The position numbers were made by a program, and so were the translations under genes. From Avena insularis (Eukaryota > Streptophyta > Magnoliopsida > Poales > Poaceae), in contig CM042694.1 of assembly GCA_023614405.1 (NCBI GenBank), positions 353,666,010 to 353,730,009 on the forward strand: DNA of 64,000 nt, read 5' to 3'. This document shows positions 58,348 through 64,000 of this stretch, piece after piece. A model generated the notes under the pieces. The model searched no databases. It had not been told where the DNA came from and was given only the letters and a program-made list of their open reading frames with translations. Position 1 is the stretch's first letter. Every line of letters begins with the position of its first letter.

Positions 58348-58554
58348 TTCATCATCCTCCTGTTGATTTTTAAGAACATAACTTAGAACTCATACATATG
58401 ATTTAATTGTATTACAACTCGAGAATTGACAACATGTATATGTAAGACAATATATCCATGGATATCAAAGAGAAAGCATCTTAGCAATAGTTTGATCAGT
58501 TCATATATCATTTCATCTCAACACAATGACAAATAATTGCATCCGAGTGTATGT

Positions 58555-59730
58555 AGAATAAAGATTGCGGCCTCATAAGTTTCTTCAGGGATGTCATGAG
58601 TGAACCAAGTAACAATTGCACAGCCTATATTGTTCTTGTACATCGCCCCAGGTTCACTAACTCATCCCTGAAAAAATCTGACACCAATGTATCTGCCTCT
58701 CTTTTGGGACAAATTTGAATCATTGGCCACAATAAGAAATTGAAATGTAATCATACAAAACAATATTCAGGGATATACATAGTCAGGTACAAAAACAAGC
58801 CTAAATATTGTAATTTTAAATAGAAAACCAAACAATTAATCTTCAAGTACATGTTAAAAATACTTATGATCAAAATCATTCATTTACATATGCATCATAC
58901 GAATCATTCAAAGATCATAAACAAATCAAGGATCATATATGTAGTTCCATATGAGTATAAATCAAGGGCCTCATAATTTGTTTCAGAGATGGAGTTGGAG
59001 AACCAAAGTACCAATAACACAACCTATATTATTTGTGTGCATTGCTGCCTGAGGTTCACCAACCCATTCTTAAAACACGACACCATCATACGTGTCTCCC
59101 CTTGAACTCTTTTGGGGCAAATTTCAATCATCGGCCTCAGTGACAAACTGAAATGTAATTCTTATACACTATGAATACATAGAATAGATAATTCAAATAT
59201 CATAGTTCTATGAATGTAGAATAAAGATTGCGGCCTCATAAGTTTCTTCAGGGATGGCGTATGCGAACCAAGTAACAATTGCACAACTTATATTGATCTT
59301 GTACATGGCCCTAGGTTCGCTAACTCATCCTTGAAAAAATCTGACACCAATGTGTCTGCCTCTCTTTGGGGCAAATTTTAATCATTTGCCACAATAAAAA
59401 ATTGAAATGTAATCGTACAAAACAATATTCAGGGATATACATATGCATCATACGACGCATTCATAGATCAGAAAAATTACAAAGATTATATATATAGGTT
59501 CCATATGAGAATAAATTTAGGGCCTCATTTTTTCAGAGATGGAGTCGGAGAACCAAAATACCAACAACACAACCTATATTGTTTATGTGCATTGCTGCCT
59601 CAAGTTCACTAACCATCCCTACGAAAACGACACCATAAGATGCCCTTACACTATTTTGGGGCAAAATTAAATCATTGGGCTCAATAAGGAATAGAAATGT
59701 AATGTTATAGGCGTGTTGTGTATCGAAATC
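58555..59730 (-). repeat. Alternating A-B-A-B tandem repeat with residual coding character
   Basis: Unit A (58555-58790) recurs at 59215-59450 with high similarity (TAAAGATTGCGGCCTCATAA, CAATATTCAGGGATATACAT). Unit B (58968-59200) recurs at 59519-59725 (CAGAGATGGAGT(T/C)GGAGAACC). A and B are themselves related. On the minus strand they read VSEPGAMYKNNIGCAIVTWF in A, EPRAMYK in A', EPQAAMHTNNIGC in B and ELEAAMHINNIGC in B', so this was probably tandemly duplicated coding sequence. Stops are frequent. Confidence 0.65.
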
Positions 59731-59819
59731 AATACTCAACTAGCAAACTCAACTAGATGACATATGAGCAGATTGGGGTTCTATGACTAGACGGATTGGG
59801 GTTTTGTGACTAGATGGCA

Positions 59820-62800
59820 TGTCAACACCCGGATCTTTAATCCTAGATGCCTGTTATGCCATACATCACAATCCCATGATTACCATTTTCGCGAGACATA
59901 ACAGATTGGATATCACAGTACATCATCCATTACAAACCATAATAAGGTCTTACACAAATAAAGGATCTTAGGATCTAGTCTTAATACAAACAAGAAGCGG
60001 AATAATAAGCGTAGCGGTGGGCTCCATCTTCAGTGTCACAGGCAATGCTGACGATGGGAGATGATCCTAGTTGTCGTAGCCGTCCTGCTGTCCATCCTCC
60101 TGATAGTCCTCCTCATAGTCTGGCCACGGGAATAGCCAGGGACAAAGCCATGAGTACTCTTTAAGTACTCGCAAACTATCACTAACAAGTAAGGTAGTTC
60201 TAGTAGGAATGCTAAGCTCTAAGTTGATTTGCAAATCTAAAATTTGAAACCTAAGGCGAGTTTAGAAACAAAGAAAGGTAAAATAAAGTTCTAAATCACC
60301 TTAGTGGGAACTTATTTTTCATAGTCACAACCTTGTTATGGTCAAGTCAAGTCACAATTCATTTCACAAGTCATTTTGAAAACATCTGACGACGGAACAG
60401 TATGGCCACTCCAACTGTCCATGACCACGGACGCGGCTATTCGAATAGTTTGACACTCCGCAGAGGTGGTACACTTTCACCACAAAATTCGATACATCCA
60501 TCAGAGAGAACCCTGATTCATCATACTTAGTATGCAGATAATCAATCATAACCTTTCCTTTACACACTCTAGTATAAGCACCTCTCCTATGAGCTTGGCC
60601 TCCCAGCCATGGCCATCTACCATCCTGGGCACTGCATAGGTGGACAACATCAAGAGGTAGCCTCAGCTCAAACCTCTCCCGCGAGGGAACCCATACTAAT
60701 GCATATAAACTTCCGGCTAAGCCTTACCCAATTCAGGTATTGTGGTTGTACGGTAAAATTGGAATGGTATCGCATCCAAACCAAACCATCAGTTTTTATA
60801 AAGGGCTAAGGCTCATGCCTCAACATTTTCATTATCATAAACCATTTGTGCTTCTCAACACATGTCAAAACATCTGAATAGAATGTCTCATCATTCCAAG
60901 GTTTTCATAAGCATTTTCACCAAGTATTCCCATCTAGAGCGATCAGGTTTTATGCTTAGCACTAGCCACAAAATATAAGAGTGTTCACTAATGAGGGGTG
61001 CTAATCTGCAATCTCATGCCATAGAATGACATCTAAGTATAACTAGATAGGCCAAGTTTTATACTCTTTATGCTATCTAAAAGTAAAGAACTTTGGTAAA
61101 GTAAGAAAGTAAAGCTTGTAAATAAAACTTGGGATGGGTATAAATCAAAAATGTAGAACCAAGCATGCCTAATGCATCTTGCTTAGTTTAACTTGCATCT
61201 AGTGATGGCTTGCAAGTATTAGCTTGCCAATAATAGCTTGCGTAGTTAAGAACTTGTAAGTGTTAGCTTGCCTTGATTGGTGCAATGATTGAAGTTCTCT
61301 TTGTCTTCTTCAGGGTAGAACTTCTCCTCCTCGTAGACTTGGTCGGTACTATCGTCTATAAATAAATACGGGATACACAATCACCAAACAATACTTAACT
61401 AGTCTATTTAGCACACTAAGGCACACACTTGATGATCTAGCATCATCATAAACATCACAAGATTTAAAGAACTAGTTTCATTTATTTTATTTGAGAAAAG
61501 TAATTTCTACTCATTGAAATTAATTAAAATTTATTCTCCAATTAAACTATGGGATCATGTGGACACATGTCATCACCACATAAGTTTAAGATTCTTATTT
61601 AATAGATTTAAAGTGACTAGAAATGCCCTAATAGCATTATTTTGGTACTAGTCCAAAGTAACTGCATGCAAACCTAAATATTATTACATATTCAGATAGA
61701 TATTATCAAATGTGTTTTTTGAGAGTTGGAATCAACTCAAAAGCTATTATGGTTGATTTTTGACAAATGTTTGAAGTTGCAAAAGTCTCTGTTTTGTTAT
61801 TTTTGCTATATTTGATCTCTAACACTAATTGATTCCAATCCAACGGGATTGGATAGATATTTTAATTATCTTTCTAAAAATAATTTGAATTATGCAATTT
61901 AGTTAAGTGAAACTCTCTGAATGGATTTTTGAATCTAGGCACAGAATCTAGTTTAAACCTAAATGAAAAACATTTATTTGAATCTATGGGCTAGCGCGAG
62001 AAAGCTAACGGGCCGACCTAGTGGCGCTCCATGGCGCAGAGGGCGAATGACAGGGGGTCCTACATGTCAGCGGCTGTTACTCAGCGAAATGGTAAGTTTT
62101 AATTTCAGCCGTGCGATTAGACGACAGATCAACGGTTGACGTTTGTCGTCTCCGGTGAACAACTCCGGCGAGAACGAACCCTAACGCGGCATGGTGGGGG
62201 TACGTGGGGGCTTACCAGGGCTCCATCTAGGCTTAGCGACGGGGGCGATCGAGCTGGTGGACGATGGTGGTTTGAGGCATGGTCGCAATGGCTCCTGGGG
62301 CAGTCGCAATCAACGACGCCTCTTCTCCTCTACTGCGGCAAGCTCCGGTGAAATTTCGGCGAACTGTAGCTCGATTGGCTCCGAGGAAAGGTCGGGGGTG
62401 GTCAGTGGTGAGAGGGGAGTGGTATGGTGTGAGGATTGAGGCTGGGGGAGGCCTCCTTTTATACGCTCGACGAAGGGACCAAGCGGCATGGTCATGCGGC
62501 GGTGGCGACATGGCTACGGGGTGCTATTTGCATGGTTGCAAGCGGCGATCGACGTAGTGCTCCCTGGCGGTCCTCTATGGCGTAAAGGCGTAGCTAGGGG
62601 CGGTGGCATTTGGTCGGGAGCATGTGATGCTCTGCGTGGCGCATGGTGGCTGCGGGTCAAGCGGCGGCGAACTGGCATGTCTGGGCGCTTCCTGGGGTCG
62701 TGGCGAGGCAGTGCACGCGAGCTATGGTCGAGGCGTGGTCTGTGCTAGCTTCTTGGGAGCGGCGCTCTGGCGCATGCTCGGCATGGCACAGAAGCGCGGG

Positions 62801-63699
62801 GCGCGGCTGTTCTGTGGAGGTCCATGGCCTAGAAGTGCTCGGGGAAGGGACAGAGAGGGGCGGTGTGACCTTGGTTATCTCCTAGACATCATGTGCGAGC
62901 TGGGGTTGGTCTGCTGCGAGCGGTTCATGATCGACCAACATGGAGGGGCTTGGGTGGCTCGGCACTAGCGCATACAACAATGGGGTGAGGTGCTAGGGTG
63001 CTGGTTGGGACTAGAGGGGACAAAGGGAGTGGAATGGGGCAAAATGGTGGACAAAGCATTGATCAAGAATAGTAATAGTTAGGCAGTTAATTCTATGATC
63101 ACCAAGTGTTCGATAAAATGACCGAAAGAAATTTATATTCGAATTTTGGAATTTTTTTATTTGTGATCTTCACTTATTCTTGAGAGTCTCTGGTTGCTTG
63201 GGATTGTCAAGTGGAGTTGGTTTGGTGGGTTTTTGCAAAAGTGGGATCTTCACATATGTATTGGATTCAATTTTCAAATGTCATTTAAATTGCTTTTCTA
63301 GATGTTTTTGTAAGTTTGTAAAGTGGGCCTTGGTACATCTTTACTTGTACTAGCAAGGGGTGGAAAGATGTAGAATTGTTTATGTTAGGAAATGACTTCT
63401 AGGAACACCTAAAGTGGCCTAGTGGATTAAAATGGTCAAAATGACCATTTGAATTATTTAATCTTATTTGATTTCTTTTTCTTTGGATTTTGTTTGTAAA
63501 TGGTCTAGATGATGTGGCATTCACCTTTGAACCATTTCACAACAATTAGAATAATCAAACATGGCATTTACACATAATTCTATACTAATGCAACATACAC
63601 ATGCATTCATAAAATTTTTTTATAATAAAAAGTTTTTGTTAACCCTAAATTGGGTGATTAGGAACTTTATAACCTTTATAAAAGATTTGGGATGTTACA
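59820..63699 (-). mobile_element. 3' LTR (3880 bp) of a minus-strand Tekay-like Gypsy element
   Basis: The minus strand opens TGTAACATCCC at 63699 and ends GGGTGTTGACA at 59820. It is related along its length to the LTRs of the 15 kb element: shared coding-like shadow ending LEWPYCSVVRCF at 60364-60567, shared GC-rich segment 62000-63000, TATA at 62456. TGGCA (59815-59819) would be the left TSD; the other side is outside the window. Confidence 0.85.
62456..62463 (-). promoter_or_regulatory. LTR TATA box
   Basis: The minus strand reads TATAAAAG in the GC-rich promoter region, at the position equivalent to TATAAATA in the 15 kb element. Confidence 0.6.
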
Positions 63700-64000
63700 A
63701 ACCTTCCTCCCTTAAATAAAATCTCGTCCCGAGATTTAAGAAAAACTCGGAACTAAAGAGATCTGGAAACTCATTCCTAATGTAATCTTCTCGTTCCCAA
63801 GTAGCTTTTTCTTCAGTATGGTTGCTCCATTGGATCTTCAAAAATTTGATACTCCGGGTCCTGGTGGTTCTGAAGGATTCTTCCAAGATACGGATGGGCA
63901 CTTCACGATACGTCAGATCCTTGTTGATATCAATGGCTCGGTGATCGATGTTCTTGAAAACATCAGTCTTCTCCGGCACTTCTAAGCATTTGCGAAGTAA
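63695..64000 (-). CDS. pol: Gypsy pol C-terminus with intact chromodomain, cut by the window edge
   Basis: On the minus strand the frame enters from the right edge as LLRKCLEVPEKTDVFKNIDH and continues RAIDINKDLTYREVPIRILE. It then shows a chromodomain-like block: IKFLKIQWSNHTEEKATWER, then EDYIRNEFPDLF. It ends ...TRFYLREEGL with the TAA at 63695-63697, inside the first bases of the 3' LTR. The same frame in the 15 kb element is lost after RTTRTR. Chromodomains of this clade direct integration toward marked chromatin. No stop or frameshift occurs in this part. Confidence 0.8.
   Translation of the reverse strand, partial: LLRKCLEVPEKTDVFKNIDHRAIDINKDLTYREVPIRILEESFRTTRTRSIKFLKIQWSNHTEEKATWEREDYIRNEFPDLFSSEFFLNLGTRFYLREEGL
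63700..63713 (-). other. Polypurine tract
   Basis: The minus strand reads AAGGGAGGAAGGTT directly before the LTR start TGTAACATCCC. It overlaps the last codons of pol. Confidence 0.7.

Noticed and set aside
1..64000. CRISPR arrays, tRNA or rRNA genes, bacterial operons, viral genomes
   Set aside because: Nothing resembling them was seen by eye. The repeats present are tandem satellites or transposon sequences, and the tRNA-like matches are primer binding sites.

Overview
The window looks like repeat-rich intergenic DNA of a large-genome grass (Poaceae, probably a cool-season Pooideae species). The evidence is nested LTR retrotransposons with 4 kb LTRs, a CACTA element carrying TNP2 and a Ulp1-like gene, Stowaway- and Tourist-type MITEs, a Helitron ending in CTAG, and plant-style introns. 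I saw no bacterial features. Species was not determined. Most coding sequence belongs to mobile elements and is broken by stops, frameshifts or catalytic substitutions.

Layout: 1-4728 is the 5' leader and ~4.4 kb 5' LTR of a minus-strand Ty3/Gypsy element that continues off the left edge. 4.7-9 kb holds a decayed coding-like stretch, MITEs and a minus-strand pseudogene of a DEDD-type 3'-5' exonuclease. 9-31.4 kb can be read as one candidate host gene: minisatellites upstream, an intron-like block of degenerate tandem repeats with a Stowaway MITE in it, small exons at 11116-11341, a very large intron, and a last exon plus poly(A) signal at about 31.0-31.43 kb. That intron contains a tandem repeat split by a 1.68 kb Helitron (12135-13818) and a complete 15.16 kb Tekay-like chromoviral Gypsy element (15563-30724, TSD AATGC). 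The Gypsy element is itself interrupted by a 1.41 kb solo-LTR-like insertion (TSD GCCGT).

31.6-34.1 kb has a minisatellite, a CACTA terminus remnant and the 3' end of another minus-strand Gypsy element. A CACTA transposon starts inside that Gypsy pol at 34135. It carries a Transposase_24/Ulp1-type gene, a small plus-strand ORF behind a 32-bp-period array of E2F-like sites, and a TNP2 pseudogene. It ends without a right TIR at about 44.0 kb, joined to the 3' part of a plus-strand Gypsy element (antisense Transposase_28-like ORF, then the 3' LTR at 45874-46362). That element sits in the RNase H/integrase region of a minus-strand Gypsy polyprotein (46.36-49.98 kb) whose leader and LTR lie at 50-51.8 kb. 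A copia-type gag with PBS and LTR (52-54.86 kb) is inserted in older copia pol remains (54.9-55.9 kb). 57.2-59.75 kb holds unrecognised decayed, duplicated coding-like sequence. 59820-64000 is the 3' LTR, PPT and intact chromodomain end of a third, minus-strand relative of the 15 kb element.

The main points of interest are rearrangement and regulatory traces. A copy of 5' host flank sits inside the 15 kb element next to its 3' LTR. One deletion can explain a CACTA/Gypsy chimeric ORF. Iterated palindromic CCGGA...TCCGG motifs occur in two unrelated retroelement leaders/LTRs. An E2F-site array lies inside a CACTA element. No clearly new biological system was found.
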